NCBI RefSeq assembly: GCF_022879595.1
Contig: NZ_CP084268.1
Coordinates: 310,001-374,000, forward strand
DNA: 64,000 bases
Source of the DNA: Caballeronia sp. Lep1P3
Lineage (GTDB): Bacteria > Pseudomonadota > Gammaproteobacteria > Burkholderiales > Burkholderiaceae
Reading direction: 5' to 3'
In this document: piece after piece, positions 53,728 to 62,953 of the stretch
Layout of the letters: each line of letters opens with the position of its first letter
Position numbering within the stretch: position 1 is the first letter of the stretch
Notes under the pieces: model-generated
Database searches by the model: none
Seen by the model: only the letters and a program-made list of their open reading frames with translations
What the model was told of the DNA's origin: nothing
Made by a program: the position numbers and the translations under genes

Positions 53728-55042
53728 ACTCATGTTGACCAGCGTCATTTCGATGGCGGTCGCCGCGTGCATCAGCGGTTGCCACCACGAGCAGGCGTCC
53801 TACGACGCCCAGCATCAGGCGGGCGCGAATCCGCCGCTGCCGAGCCCGCGCAGCTTCTTCACGCCGCCGATGCAGGTGCCGAAGCACGTCGGCTGGAAGA
53901 GCGGCGAGACACCGAAGGTCGCCGACGGGCTGAAGATCGAAGGGATCGCGTCGGGGCTCGCGCATCCGCGTCAGGTCTACGCGCTGCCCAACGGCGACAT
54001 CCTCGTGGCGGAATCCAGCAGCCCGCAGGAGGAGCCGGTAACGACGCCGAAGCAACTCGTCGCGGGCTTGGTGCAAAGCCGCTCGGGGAAGGAAGCGAAA
54101 GGCGGCAACCGCATCACGCTCTTGCGGCGGCGCGCGGACGGCAGCGGCGAGTGGGAGAAGCATGTGTTCATCGACCATCTGCATTCGCCGTTCGGCATGC
54201 AGCTGATCGGCAACACGCTCTATGTCGCCGATACGGACGCGATCCTTGAATTCCCCTATACGGCGGGCGCGACGAGCATCGCTGGGCCGGGCGTCGAACT
54301 CGCCGATCTGCCGAGCACGATCAACCATCACTGGACGAAGGCGCTGCTCGCCAGCCCCGACGGAAAGAAGCTGTACGTCGGCGTCGGCTCGAACAGCAAC
54401 GTCGGCGAGAACGGTCTCGAAGTGGAATACCGGCGCGCGGCCGTGCTCGAAGTCGACGTCGCGACGGGCGCGAGCCGCGTCTTCGCCGACGGCATTCGCA
54501 ATCCGACGGGCCTGCAATGGGAACCGAAGACGGGCAAGCTCTGGACGGTTGCGAACGAACGCGACGAGATCGGCGCCGATCTCGTTCCCGACTATCTGAC
54601 CTCGGTTCAGGAACATGGCTTCTACGGCTGGCCGTATAGCTATTACGGACAGCATGTCGATGAACGCGTGCATCAGCAGCGGCCCGATCTCGTCGCGAAG
54701 GCGCTGAAGCCCGACTACGCGATCGGCTCGCACGTCGCGCCGCTCGGCCTCATGTTCTACACGGGCGAGAACCTGCCGGCGCAGTATCGCGGCGGCGCGT
54801 TCATCGGCGAGCATGGCAGTTGGGACCGCTCGCCGCTCGCGGGCTACGCGGTCGTTTATGTCGCGTTCGAGAACGGCAAGCCGGTCGGCGCGCCCAAGCC
54901 TGTCGTCACCGGGTTCGTTTCCGACGACGAAAAGCAGTTGCGCGGCGCGCCCGTCGGACTCGCGCAAGATCGCGACGGCGCGCTCATCATCGCCGACGAT
55001 GCCGGCAACGCAGTCTGGCGCGTGACCAAAGCCGGCAGTTGA
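53720..55042 (+). CDS. PQQ-dependent sugar dehydrogenase, soluble-type propeller, lipoprotein
   Basis: A 440-residue six-bladed propeller of the sorbosone/soluble glucose dehydrogenase type. The lipobox CISGC gives Cys21, so it is membrane-anchored in the periplasm. ASGLAHPRQVYALPNGDILVAES opens the propeller; HSPFGMQL, GIRNPTGLQWEPKTG and EHGSWDRSPLAGY are typical of PQQ and calcium sites. It would oxidise a sugar or aldehyde. The start is GTG 53720 with AGGAGG 5 bases before it. Overlaps the DUF2231 gene, which may carry its electrons to the membrane. Confidence 0.87.
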   Translation: MNRLMLTSVISMAVAACISGCHHEQASYDAQHQAGANPPLPSPRSFFTPPMQVPKHVGWKSGETPKVADGLKIEGIASGLAHPRQVYALPNGDILVAESSSPQEEPVTTPKQLVAGLVQSRSGKEAKGGNRITLLRRRADGSGEWEKHVFIDHLHSPFGMQLIGNTLYVADTDAILEFPYTAGATSIAGPGVELADLPSTINHHWTKALLASPDGKKLYVGVGSNSNVGENGLEVEYRRAAVLEVDVATGASRVFADGIRNPTGLQWEPKTGKLWTVANERDEIGADLVPDYLTSVQEHGFYGWPYSYYGQHVDERVHQQRPDLVAKALKPDYAIGSHVAPLGLMFYTGENLPAQYRGGAFIGEHGSWDRSPLAGYAVVYVAFENGKPVGAPKPVVTGFVSDDEKQLRGAPVGLAQDRDGALIIADDAGNAVWRVTKAGS

Positions 55043-55060
55043 TTTTCGTATGATCGAAGC

Positions 55061-55096
55061 CAGCCGCGTTCGACGAGGTTTTGTCGAGCGCGGCTG
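55061..55096. terminator. Strong hairpin after the PQQ sugar dehydrogenase
   Basis: CAGCCGCGTTCGAC (55061-55074) pairs with GTCGAGCGCGGCTG (55083-55096) with one wobble position and an 8-base loop that holds TTTT. There is no T-tract after it, so it may be a stabilising 3' end or a rho-linked terminator. Confidence 0.5.
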
Positions 55097-55527
55097 ACTG
55101 TTCGTCAGCGTATGTCTGCGGTAAGCACCGTCCCTCATCAATACAAAACACGGCACGCCGCCATCTAATTTGTTTATCGGCGTTTCATCGTGCGTGCCGC
55201 TGTTCTTTCGGCCCAGCCACCCGGCAGCATCCGCAAAGTCCTTGTCCGCAATGGCCTGCCAGTGGCCGCAGCATTGCGCGGCACGCGGCTCGCGCCATCA
55301 ACCCACTGGTTAACCCGATCTTTTTTAGCGACCGGGCGAGCGTAGTTTTAGTCACCGGCAGCAAGCCTTCAGCGACGACTCATCGCAGACACGATGGGCG
55401 CGGTACCTGCAATGAGGCGGCCGAGCGCGGGCATCGCCGCGGCGTCATACGGCATCATCCATCGATTGTGATTCAAGGCGCTGTATAGACTGATACGGAC
55501 AACGAAGCAAATCATCACGGAGATAAC
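55097..55527. other. Intergenic region upstream of the tannase-like gene
   Basis: 430 bp with no supportable gene. The segment 55140-55200 is AT-rich and could hold the promoter of the downstream esterase gene. No operator was singled out. Confidence 0.45.
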
Positions 55528-57297
55528 ATGAGCGCAACGACATGGTTTGGGCGGCTCGCGCGGGCGCGCGCGAAAGCGGCTTCGTTTATGACGCTGCTCG
55601 CGGCATGCATGACCGCCGCGACGCTCGCCGCGTGTGGCGGAAGCAGCAACAATGCGTCGAGCGGCAGCAGTGCGCCGCTATCGGTGGTGAAGCCGGTCGT
55701 CGATTGTTCGAAGCTCGCTTCGCTCGACATCACCGACATCGGCGGTGCAGGCAGTTCGATCAGTTCAGCCACGGTCACGGCTGCAACCGTCAATGGCGCG
55801 ACCGTCAACTTCTGCACCGTGAAAGGCACGCTCGCGCCTTCGAACACGTTCGAAGTCGCGCTGCCCGTCGATTCATGGACGCAGCGCTTCGCCGAACTCG
55901 GCTGCGGCGGCTTGTGCGGCAATCTCAGCGATCCGACCAAGCAGACATCGTTCAGTTTCAGCTATACGTGCCCGCTCGTGCAGCAGGGCGGTTTCGTCAC
56001 GGCCGCGACCGACATGGGCCACTCCGGGAACGGTTCGGCATGGACATCGGACCCGCAAAAACAGGCCGATTTCGCTTATCGCGGGCAACACATCACGACG
56101 CTCGCCGCGAAGAAGCTGATCCAGACGTACTACGGACAGGCGCAGAAGTACGCGTACTTCGTCGGCTGCTCGGATGGCGGACGCGAGGCGCTGATGGCCG
56201 CGCAGCGTTATCCGGCGGATTACAACGGCATCGTCGCGGGCGCGCCGGCTGCACACTTCCAGATTCAGAACTCGCTGTATCACGGCTGGAGCGTGATCTC
56301 GAACAGCACGACGGGCACGAGCGCAGGCAAGGCCGTGCTGTACGCGGACAAGGCTCAAGTGCTGCATAAGGCGGTGGTTGCGGCGTGCGGCAATCAGTCG
56401 GGCGCGGCGGACGGGTTCATCGTCGATCCGCGCGCGTGCCACTTCGATCCGGCCACGATTCAATGTCCGGCGAGCGCATCGGATACGAGCAATTGCCTCA
56501 CGGCCGCTGAAGTCGCGACCGCCACGAAGATCTATACCGGCCCGACCGATGCGACCACCGGCGAGCGCATCCTCGGCGGTTCGCCGCAATACGGCTCGGA
56601 AATCAACTGGCCGGGCGTGGAATTGCCGACGTCGAACTCGACGGATGCGCCGGTGGCCGTCACGAGCCTCTTCAGCTACACGATCGTGACGGGCGCGTAC
56701 AACCTCATCTTCACCGGATCGCCGACGATGCCGAACATCGACACCTTCGGCTACCGCGACGCGAGCTTCTATCCGAACTATCTGCAGGCGAATCATCCGC
56801 TCAACGACGCGACCGATCCCGATCTTTCCGCGTTCAAGAAGGCGGGCGGCAAGTTGATCCTGTGGCACGGCTGGGCGGATCAGCACATCTCGCCGCTCTA
56901 CACGATCGCCTACTATCAGGCGGTGCAGAACACGATGGGCGAAGCCAGCGCCAGCGAGTTCTCGCGCCTTTATCTGGTGCCGGGCGTCGGTCACTGCGGC
57001 GGCGGCGAGGGCTTCCCGAACATCGATCTCGTGACGCAGATCACCGGCTGGGTGGAACACGGCTCGGCGCCGAACGCGGTGATGACGTATCAGACCGATT
57101 CGAACGCGAAGGTGACGGCAACGCGTCCGGTGTATCCGTACCCGGCGATCGCGAAGTTCACCGGTTCCGGCGACTGGCACGATGGCGCGAGCTTCACGCA
57201 AGGCGCGCCGATTTACACGGCTGCGGCGCCGGCCTGGGCGGGCGCGAGCTTCTACTCGCCCTACGCGCACAAGACGCAGGGCGTGGCGGCGCCGTAA
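55528..57297 (+). CDS. Tannase/feruloyl esterase family lipoprotein
   Basis: A 589-residue exported esterase. A lipobox-like LAAC gives Cys36 after a long signal. GCSDGGREAL places the nucleophile Ser215 beside Cys214, and VGHCGGGEG places the catalytic His beside another Cys, matching the CS-D-HC motif whose disulfide joins the triad in tannase and feruloyl esterases. WHGWADQHISP supplies the Asp. It would release gallate, ferulate or similar acids from plant material or polymers. A perfect terminator follows. Confidence 0.88.
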   Translation: MSATTWFGRLARARAKAASFMTLLAACMTAATLAACGGSSNNASSGSSAPLSVVKPVVDCSKLASLDITDIGGAGSSISSATVTAATVNGATVNFCTVKGTLAPSNTFEVALPVDSWTQRFAELGCGGLCGNLSDPTKQTSFSFSYTCPLVQQGGFVTAATDMGHSGNGSAWTSDPQKQADFAYRGQHITTLAAKKLIQTYYGQAQKYAYFVGCSDGGREALMAAQRYPADYNGIVAGAPAAHFQIQNSLYHGWSVISNSTTGTSAGKAVLYADKAQVLHKAVVAACGNQSGAADGFIVDPRACHFDPATIQCPASASDTSNCLTAAEVATATKIYTGPTDATTGERILGGSPQYGSEINWPGVELPTSNSTDAPVAVTSLFSYTIVTGAYNLIFTGSPTMPNIDTFGYRDASFYPNYLQANHPLNDATDPDLSAFKKAGGKLILWHGWADQHISPLYTIAYYQAVQNTMGEASASEFSRLYLVPGVGHCGGGEGFPNIDLVTQITGWVEHGSAPNAVMTYQTDSNAKVTATRPVYPYPAIAKFTGSGDWHDGASFTQGAPIYTAAAPAWAGASFYSPYAHKTQGVAAP

Positions 57298-57338
57298 GCG
57301 GCGATCGTCGAAGGATACGGCTCCAAGCGGGTGTTGTG

Positions 57339-57376
57339 CCGCGCAACGTCAGTGCATGACGTTGCGCGGTTTTTTT
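57339..57376 (+). terminator. Intrinsic terminator of the tannase-like gene
   Basis: CCGCGCAACGTCA (57339-57351) pairs perfectly with TGACGTTGCGCGG (57357-57369) across a 5-base loop, followed by seven T residues. Confidence 0.93.
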
Positions 57377-57516
57377 GCGTCTGACGCGCCGGCGCACTTA
57401 AGCCCGGCATCGCGCGACCTTCGGGCGCGCCGAAAAACCATTGCCCCGACCTCTCCTTCATGGTAGAAGCACCGCTCTACACGCGGACGTCGCGGCGCAA
57501 TGACAGGGAGCAGAAA

Positions 57517-57795
57517 GTGAGAAGGACCGCCGAAAACAAGCTGAAGGTGGTCGCGGTACGGGTCGAGCCTGCAATCGAGCAGAGGTTGCGGCTACTGGCG
57601 GAAGTAACGGGACGCAAACAATCTTTTTTCCTGCAGCAGATGATCGAGCGCGGCATCGGCGCGATGGAGGACATCTGGTTGCCGCCGCAACTGCTCGAAG
57701 AAGTGCGCGGCGGGAAGCTGCAAGCAAGGCCTTTGCCGGGCGAAGGCACGCCCGACCTCTTCAGCGATCTTCCCGCTTCCGGCCAGGCCGACTAG
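57517..57795 (+). CDS. Ribbon-helix-helix protein, antitoxin-like
   Basis: A 92-residue protein whose KLKVVAVRVEPAIEQRLRLLAEVTGRKQSFFLQQMIERGIGAMED is a ribbon-helix-helix DNA-binding domain of the CopG/RelB/DinJ type. The C-terminal tail (LPPQLLEEVRGGKLQARPLPGEGTPDLFSDLP) could wrap a toxin. The start is GTG 57517, with AGGGAG 6 bases upstream; an ATG at 57460 has no ribosome binding site. No toxin gene is adjacent (the next gene is a convergent cupin), so it is an orphan antitoxin or a solitary regulator. Confidence 0.75.
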   Translation: MRRTAENKLKVVAVRVEPAIEQRLRLLAEVTGRKQSFFLQQMIERGIGAMEDIWLPPQLLEEVRGGKLQARPLPGEGTPDLFSDLPASGQAD

Positions 57796-57826
57796 CGATG
57801 CATCGCCAGCCGGCCACGCGCTGCGA

Positions 57827-58177
57827 TCAGGCCGGCATTCCGTCCTTGTATTCGACGAGCACTTCGCGATACGCCTTCGTGCCGTCATTGCGCGCCTTGT
57901 GCGTGGCGGGCACGCGCGCGCCCTTGCCGATCTCCGACAGCACTTCCAGATAGCCGCCCTCGCACTTGAGCGAATAGACCGCGCCCGTCGGCACCTCGAA
58001 GATGCCGAGATCGGCGCCGTCCTTGTCGTAGATATGCAGCGGCGCGCCTTCTATCGCGTACCACATGTACGAATGCTCGTGCGTATGAACGGGCGTCTCC
58101 TCGCCCGGTTCGAGCACGAAGTTCCATACGATGACCTTGTCGTTCTCGAATACCTTTTCGCTTCCTACGCCAGCCAT
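57827..58177 (-). CDS. Cupin-domain protein
   Basis: A 116-residue single-domain cupin. ETPVHTHEHSYMWYAIEGAPLHIYD provides the first histidine motif and GAVYSLKCEGG the second. Small cupins of this type are lyases, isomerases or sensors. CAGGAGACAACC before ATG 58177 sets the start. It follows dadA on the same strand (gap 60 bp) and may be part of the same amino-acid operon. Confidence 0.82.
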   Translation of the reverse strand: MAGVGSEKVFENDKVIVWNFVLEPGEETPVHTHEHSYMWYAIEGAPLHIYDKDGADLGIFEVPTGAVYSLKCEGGYLEVLSEIGKGARVPATHKARNDGTKAYREVLVEYKDGMPA

Positions 58178-58237
58178 GGTTGTCTCCTGAAATGTCCACC
58201 TGTTTCGACGACGCATGTCAGGCCTGCCAGGATGGTG

Positions 58238-59479
58238 CTAGGCCAGCAGGCCATCCATCGGGATGGCCGGCGACTTCCCGGCGATGAGATCGGCCGTGAT
58301 GCGCGCCGATCCATGCGACATGGTCCAGCCGATATGACCATGCCCCGTATTCAGAAAGAGATTGCGGTACTTCTTTCGTCCGAAGAACGGCAGGTTGGTG
58401 GGCGTCATCGGGCGCAGGCCGGCCCACATCTGCGCGCGGTCGTAATCCGCGCCATCGGGATAAAGCTCCTGCGTCACGCGCTTCATGAACGCGAAGTCCG
58501 ACGGTTTGTGCGACGTGTCATAGCCCGCGAATTCCGCCGTTGCCGTCACGCGAATGCGATCGCCGAAGCGCGAGACCGCCACGAGGTTATGCTCGTCCAC
58601 GGCGGCGACGCGCGGCGGCGCCTTGTGATCGCCGATGGGTATCGTCAGCGAATAGCCTTTGATTGGATAGATAGGCAGGTGAATGCCGATTTTTTCCGCC
58701 ACCTTCGGGCTCCATGTGCCGAGCGCGAGCACATACGCGTCGCCGCTCACGATGCCGCGATTGGTCACGACGCCCGTGATGTCGTTGCCCGCTGTCTGAA
58801 AGCCCTCCACGAGCGTATCCGTCATTAACCTGCCGCCGCGCGCCGCGACCTTCTCGGCGAGCGCGCGCGTGAACTTCGCGGGGTCGCCGGTTTCGTCGGT
58901 CGGGCAGTGGATCGCGCCGGCGATCTTTTCCTTCACGCTCGCGAGCGACGGATCGACCGCCACCACCTGTTCGCGGTCCAGCACGCGGATGGCTTGTCCA
59001 TCGGATTCGAGCAGCTTCATTTGTGCGATGCCGCGATCGAGCGATTCCTGACTGCGATGAAAGTACAGGATGCCGCGATCGTTGCGGTCATAGTCGACGC
59101 TTTCCTCGGCGAGCATCTGCTGCAGCACGCTTTGCGAATACGCCGCCAGCCGATGCTTGAGCAGCGTATTGCGCCGCGCTTTCTCGACGGTGCATTCCAT
59201 CAGAAAGCGCCACGACCATGCATAAAGCCGCGGATCGGACGAAAATCTGAAACGCAGCGCCTGATCCTTCATGACGATGGACTTGAGTAGCGTCATCGGC
59301 GCCTTGGGCGATGACCACACGAACGAATGACCGGGCGCGACCATGCCCGCGTTGCCCCAGCTTGTCTCGGCGGCGGCCACGGGCTGCCGCTCGATCACGA
59401 CGACATCATGACCGTCTTTTTGCAATTGATACGCGGTGGTCACGCCGACCACGCCCGCGCCGAGCACGATTACCTTCAC
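58238..59479 (-). CDS. dadA: D-amino acid dehydrogenase
   Basis: A 413-residue FAD enzyme of the DadA family that oxidatively deaminates D-amino acids to 2-oxo acids and feeds electrons to the respiratory chain. The FAD motif VIVLGAGVVGVTTAYQLQKDGHDVVVIER is at 3-31, TSWGNAGMVAPGHSFVWSSPKAP follows, and GLRPMTPTNLPFFGRKKYRNLFLNTGHGHIGWT is the C-terminal signature. Several related FAD oxidases act on proline or glycine derivatives, so other substrates remain possible. An inverted repeat lies 37 bp upstream of the start. Confidence 0.88.
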   Translation of the reverse strand: MKVIVLGAGVVGVTTAYQLQKDGHDVVVIERQPVAAAETSWGNAGMVAPGHSFVWSSPKAPMTLLKSIVMKDQALRFRFSSDPRLYAWSWRFLMECTVEKARRNTLLKHRLAAYSQSVLQQMLAEESVDYDRNDRGILYFHRSQESLDRGIAQMKLLESDGQAIRVLDREQVVAVDPSLASVKEKIAGAIHCPTDETGDPAKFTRALAEKVAARGGRLMTDTLVEGFQTAGNDITGVVTNRGIVSGDAYVLALGTWSPKVAEKIGIHLPIYPIKGYSLTIPIGDHKAPPRVAAVDEHNLVAVSRFGDRIRVTATAEFAGYDTSHKPSDFAFMKRVTQELYPDGADYDRAQMWAGLRPMTPTNLPFFGRKKYRNLFLNTGHGHIGWTMSHGSARITADLIAGKSPAIPMDGLLA

Positions 59480-59515
59480 GTTTTACTCCCTCGGATGGCA
59501 CGCAACCGCTGAAAA

Positions 59516-59537
59516 CTGTCTACACCAATGTAGATAG
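59516..59537. promoter_or_regulatory. Inverted repeat upstream of dadA
   Basis: CTGTCTACA (59516-59524) and TGTAGATAG (59529-59537) match at 8 of 9 positions around a 4-bp spacer. The TCTACA-N-TGTAGA layout is typical for a homodimeric GntR- or Lrp-class site. It lies 37 bp before the dadA start. Confidence 0.5.
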
Positions 59538-59659
59538 AAAAGAAAACGCCGGCAAGCCCGTTGCAGAATATAAGCCCTCAACGCAGGTCCTATCAGCAAA
59601 TTTCGGCATTTCGGCGGCCCGAGAAAACGAGTACTTGCAGCCGTCAATTTTGTTCTGAT

Positions 59660-59671
59660 AGTGTCGACACT
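59660..59671. promoter_or_regulatory. Palindrome upstream of ridA
   Basis: The perfect 12-bp palindrome AGTGTCGACACT lies 75 bp before the ridA start, on the other side of the divergent region from the dadA repeat. It may be the operator of the rid-liv operon. Confidence 0.45.
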
Positions 59672-59745
59672 GTTGTCGAGACTTGGCCGGTTTCCCGAAC
59701 ATTCGCGAGGCGCGCGGCGCGCGCGTCGCCGTCACAGGAGAAGTC

Positions 59746-60093
59746 ATGCAGATTCAGCGTTTCGAAAGCGGCAAGCGGATGAGCCAGGCAGTCGTGCACA
59801 ACGGTTTCGGCTTTCTCGCCGGGCAAGTGGCCGACGATACGAACGCCGACGTCAAGGGTCAGACGACGCAGATTCTCGCGAAGATCGACCGCCTTCTCGA
59901 ACAGATCGGCGCCGACAAGACGCGCATTCTGTCCGCGAACATCTGGCTCGCGGACTACACCACGTTCGCCGAGATGAACGAGGTCTGGGACGCGTGGGTG
60001 CCCGAAGGCCACACGCCGGCGCGCGCGTGCGTCGAATCGAAGCTCGCGTTCCCGCAATACACGGTGGAAATCGCGGTCATCGTCGCGGTGTAG
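59746..60093 (+). CDS. RidA family protein (2-iminobutanoate/2-iminopropanoate deaminase-like)
   Basis: A 115-residue YjgF/RidA protein. The family core RILSANIWLADYTTFAEMNEVWDAWVPEGHTPARACVESKLAFPQYTVEIAVIV includes the Arg (in ARACVES) that grips the substrate carboxylate. RidA hydrolyses reactive imines, exactly the products made by amino-acid oxidases such as the divergent dadA. ATG 59746 has CAGGAG upstream. First gene of the rid-racemase-liv operon. Confidence 0.9.
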   Translation: MQIQRFESGKRMSQAVVHNGFGFLAGQVADDTNADVKGQTTQILAKIDRLLEQIGADKTRILSANIWLADYTTFAEMNEVWDAWVPEGHTPARACVESKLAFPQYTVEIAVIVAV

Positions 60094-60108
60094 GCCGGAG
60101 ACATCGAC

Positions 60109-60882
60109 ATGAACGCACCCGACACGCTTTTCCCATACGTGCGGTTAGGCTTCTCGCTCGACGAAGGCATTGCGCGCCGCGCCGCGATCGGCCTCGTCGT
60201 GCTCGCGACGGACCACACGATCGAATACGAATGGCGCAAGCTGCTTGCAGCCGATGGCGTCGCGTTCTACGAGAGCCGCATCGCCAATTCCGCCGAGATC
60301 ACGCCGGAAACGCTCGCGCAAATGGATGGCCTGATCGCGCCCGGCGTCGCGCTGATTCGCCCCGGCCAGCGGCTCGACGTGGTGGCGTTCGGCTGCACGT
60401 CCGCGTCGATGGTGCTCGGCGAGGAGCGTGTGTGCGAACGCATTCGCGAAGCGCGGCCGGGCGTTGCGTGCACGACGCCGATCACCGCTGCGCGCATCGG
60501 CATACATGCGCTGGGCGCCGAGCGGATCGCGCTGCTCACGCCGTATGTGCGCCACATCAACGAGTCGATGCGCGAGTATCTCGGCGCGCGCGGCGTGGAC
60601 GTCGTGAGAATGGGCTCGTTCGAACATGCCGACGACAACGAAGTCGCGCGCATCGATGCCGCTTCGGTGCGCAGCGCGATTCTCGAACTCGGCCGTCACG
60701 ACGATGTGGGCGCCGTCTTCGTATCGTGCACGTCGTTGCGTCTCGTCGACGATGTGCTCGCCATCGAAGCGGAACTCGGCAAGCCGGTGCTGTCCAGCAA
60801 TCACGCGATGGCCTGGCATGCATTGCGTCTTGCGGGCGTCGCGGACGCGATGCCGCAGTTCGGCCGCCTCTACACCGTTTAG
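60109..60882 (+). CDS. Asp/Glu racemase superfamily protein (maleate isomerase / arylmalonate decarboxylase type)
   Basis: A 257-residue protein of the Asp/Glu/hydantoin racemase fold. The two catalytic cysteines are Cys96 (AFGCTSASM) and Cys207 (VSCTSLR); having both fits a racemase or maleate isomerase better than a decarboxylase. It begins 15 bp after ridA. In this operon it may interconvert D and L forms of the imported amino acid, or isomerise a dicarboxylate; the sequence alone does not decide. Confidence 0.85.
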   Translation: MNAPDTLFPYVRLGFSLDEGIARRAAIGLVVLATDHTIEYEWRKLLAADGVAFYESRIANSAEITPETLAQMDGLIAPGVALIRPGQRLDVVAFGCTSASMVLGEERVCERIREARPGVACTTPITAARIGIHALGAERIALLTPYVRHINESMREYLGARGVDVVRMGSFEHADDNEVARIDAASVRSAILELGRHDDVGAVFVSCTSLRLVDDVLAIEAELGKPVLSSNHAMAWHALRLAGVADAMPQFGRLYTV

Positions 60883-60930
60883 CCAGAACCCTCGCATTGA
60901 TCGTGCAGTCCCACGTCTGGAGATGCCACT

Positions 60931-62031
60931 ATGAAAATAGCGAAAGTGCTCGGTGCCGGTTTCGCGGCAAGCGTGTTGCTCACGACGGCGAGCGCGGCGT
61001 TCGCGCAGACCGTGTCCATCGGCGCGATTCTGCCGTTGACGGGCGCGAGCGCGTCGGTCGGTGAGGATCAGCGGCGCGGCGCGGAACTCGCCGTCGAACA
61101 GGTCAACGCGCACGGCGGCGTGCTCGGCGGCAAGCTGAAGGTGATCGTGGAAGATTCGGGCGGCAGCGCGCCCACGGCGCTGAGCGCGGCGCGCAAGCTC
61201 GTTTCGGTGAACAAGGTGCCGGTCGTGCTGGGCGAGTTCTCGTCCGGCATCACGATCCCGATTGCGCAATACGTCGTGCAGCAAGGCGATGTTCATTTGA
61301 ATGTCGGTTCGTCGAGTCCGGCGATCCGCAAGCTCGGCGATGGTTCGTTCAGCGTGATCGGCCTCGACGACCTCTCCGCGCGCTTCGCCGCCGACGATCT
61401 CTACGCGCAGAACCTGCGCAACGTCGCGTTCATCGCGCCGAACAATTCGTATGGACAAGGCGTCGCGCCCGAATTCAAGCGACGCTTCGAATCGCTCGGC
61501 GGCAAGGTGACGTCGATCGTCATGTACACCGAAGGGCAGTCGACCTATCGCCGGGAATTGCAGCAGATGTCGAAGACAGATCCGCAGGCCTACGTCTACA
61601 GCGCATACGGCCAGGAGGCGGCGACCATCAATCGCGAAGCCTACGAACTCGGGCTGAACAAGGCGAAGTGGTACGGCATCTATCTGACGATGTGCACGAG
61701 CGATACCGTCGCGCAGGCGGCGCGCGGGCAGGAAGGGCTGGAGGTCGCATCCATCGGCGATGCGGGCAAGTCGTATCAGCAGGCGTATCAGCAGAAGTAC
61801 AAGGAAGCGCCCAAGTCCGCGTTCGGCGCATACGTGTACGACGGCGTGATGGTCGCGGCATCGGCCATCAACAAGGCGGGCGCGGCGGACCCCGCGAAGA
61901 TACGCGCGGCGCTGCATCAGATGGGCACGTACCAGGGCGCGACCGGCACCATCGCGTTCGATGCCGACGGTCAGCGCAAGGACCAGCCCTACGACAAGGT
62001 GAAGTTCGAAACGACGGTCGTCGCACGCTGA
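60931..62031 (+). CDS. ABC transporter substrate-binding protein, branched-chain amino acid type
   Basis: A 366-residue periplasmic binding protein. The signal peptide ends ...ASAAFA|QTVS. The LivJ/LivK fold is shown by SIGAILPLTGASASVGEDQRRGAELAVEQVN, VNKVPVVLGEFSSGITIPIAQYV and AFIAPNNSYGQGVAPEFKRRFESLGG. It would bring the amino acid or amide ligand to the permease encoded next. The ligand cannot be told from the sequence; the operon suggests a D- or non-proteinogenic amino acid. Confidence 0.9.
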   Translation: MKIAKVLGAGFAASVLLTTASAAFAQTVSIGAILPLTGASASVGEDQRRGAELAVEQVNAHGGVLGGKLKVIVEDSGGSAPTALSAARKLVSVNKVPVVLGEFSSGITIPIAQYVVQQGDVHLNVGSSSPAIRKLGDGSFSVIGLDDLSARFAADDLYAQNLRNVAFIAPNNSYGQGVAPEFKRRFESLGGKVTSIVMYTEGQSTYRRELQQMSKTDPQAYVYSAYGQEAATINREAYELGLNKAKWYGIYLTMCTSDTVAQAARGQEGLEVASIGDAGKSYQQAYQQKYKEAPKSAFGAYVYDGVMVAASAINKAGAADPAKIRAALHQMGTYQGATGTIAFDADGQRKDQPYDKVKFETTVVAR

Positions 62032-62059
62032 CGCCGCGCGTCATCGCCGGGAGAACGTC

Positions 62060-62953
62060 ATGCTGCAGTTCGTCATCGATCTTCTCATTCGCGCGTCGGA
62101 CATCATGCTCGTCGCGGTCGGGCTGTCGGTAGTCTATTCGCTCGTGCGCTTTCCGAACGTCGCGCACGTTCAATACGCGATGACCGGCGCCTTCGTCACG
62201 CTCGCCATGACGAAGGCGGGCGTGCCCTTCGTGGCGGCGCTCGCCGTATCGTGCGCGGCGACCGGCTGCCTCGCCGTCGCGCTCAACGTGTTCGTGTTTC
62301 GGCGACTTTTGCGCTCGGGCAGCTCGATTGCGATGGTCGGATCGCTTGCCGTGTCGATGATCCTCATTGCCGTGGTCCTCGGCATCGCGGGTTCGCGTCC
62401 GTTGCGCTATTCGACGGCGCTCTCCGCGCCGTTGCAACTCGGCTCGACGATGATCTCCGTCGATCAGATCACATCCATCGCATGCGGCTTCGGCTGCGTG
62501 GCCTTGCTCGCGCTGCTGCTGTTCAAAACCGGCGTGGGCCGCTCCATGCGCGCGATGGCGAGCAATCCGGCGCTCGCCGCCGCAACGGGCGTGGACGGCG
62601 CGCGCGTGCTCAACGGCATCTCGTTCCTGAGTGGCGCGCTCGCCGCGCTCGGCGGCACCATGCTCGGGCTGACGGAGAACGTGCACGTCGATCTCGGCAC
62701 GAACCTGCTGCTGCCCGTGTTCGCCGCGGCCATACTCGGCGGACTCGGCAATCCGCTCGGCGCGGCAGCGGGTGCGCTTCTGATCGCGCTTGCCGAAACG
62801 CTCGCGACCAACATCGATTTCGGCTGGATGATGGGGCGTTCTGGCGTGTATCTGCCCGTCAGCTACGTGGGCGCGGCGTCGTTCGTGATCCTGCTCGCGG
62901 CGCTGCTGCTGCGGCCTTACGGACTCTTCGACCGGGAGGTTCGCCGTGTCTAG
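62060..62953 (+). CDS. ABC transporter permease, LivH type
   Basis: A 297-residue membrane permease. DIMLVAVGLSVVYSLVRFPNVAHVQYAMTGAF starts the family region, RSMRAMASNPALAAATGVDGARVLNGISFLSGALAALGG is the cytoplasmic EAA-like loop and FAAAILGGLGNPLGAAAGALLIALAE follows. Overlaps the LivM-type gene by 8 bp; the two form the channel. Confidence 0.9.
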   Translation: MLQFVIDLLIRASDIMLVAVGLSVVYSLVRFPNVAHVQYAMTGAFVTLAMTKAGVPFVAALAVSCAATGCLAVALNVFVFRRLLRSGSSIAMVGSLAVSMILIAVVLGIAGSRPLRYSTALSAPLQLGSTMISVDQITSIACGFGCVALLALLLFKTGVGRSMRAMASNPALAAATGVDGARVLNGISFLSGALAALGGTMLGLTENVHVDLGTNLLLPVFAAAILGGLGNPLGAAAGALLIALAETLATNIDFGWMMGRSGVYLPVSYVGAASFVILLAALLLRPYGLFDREVRRV

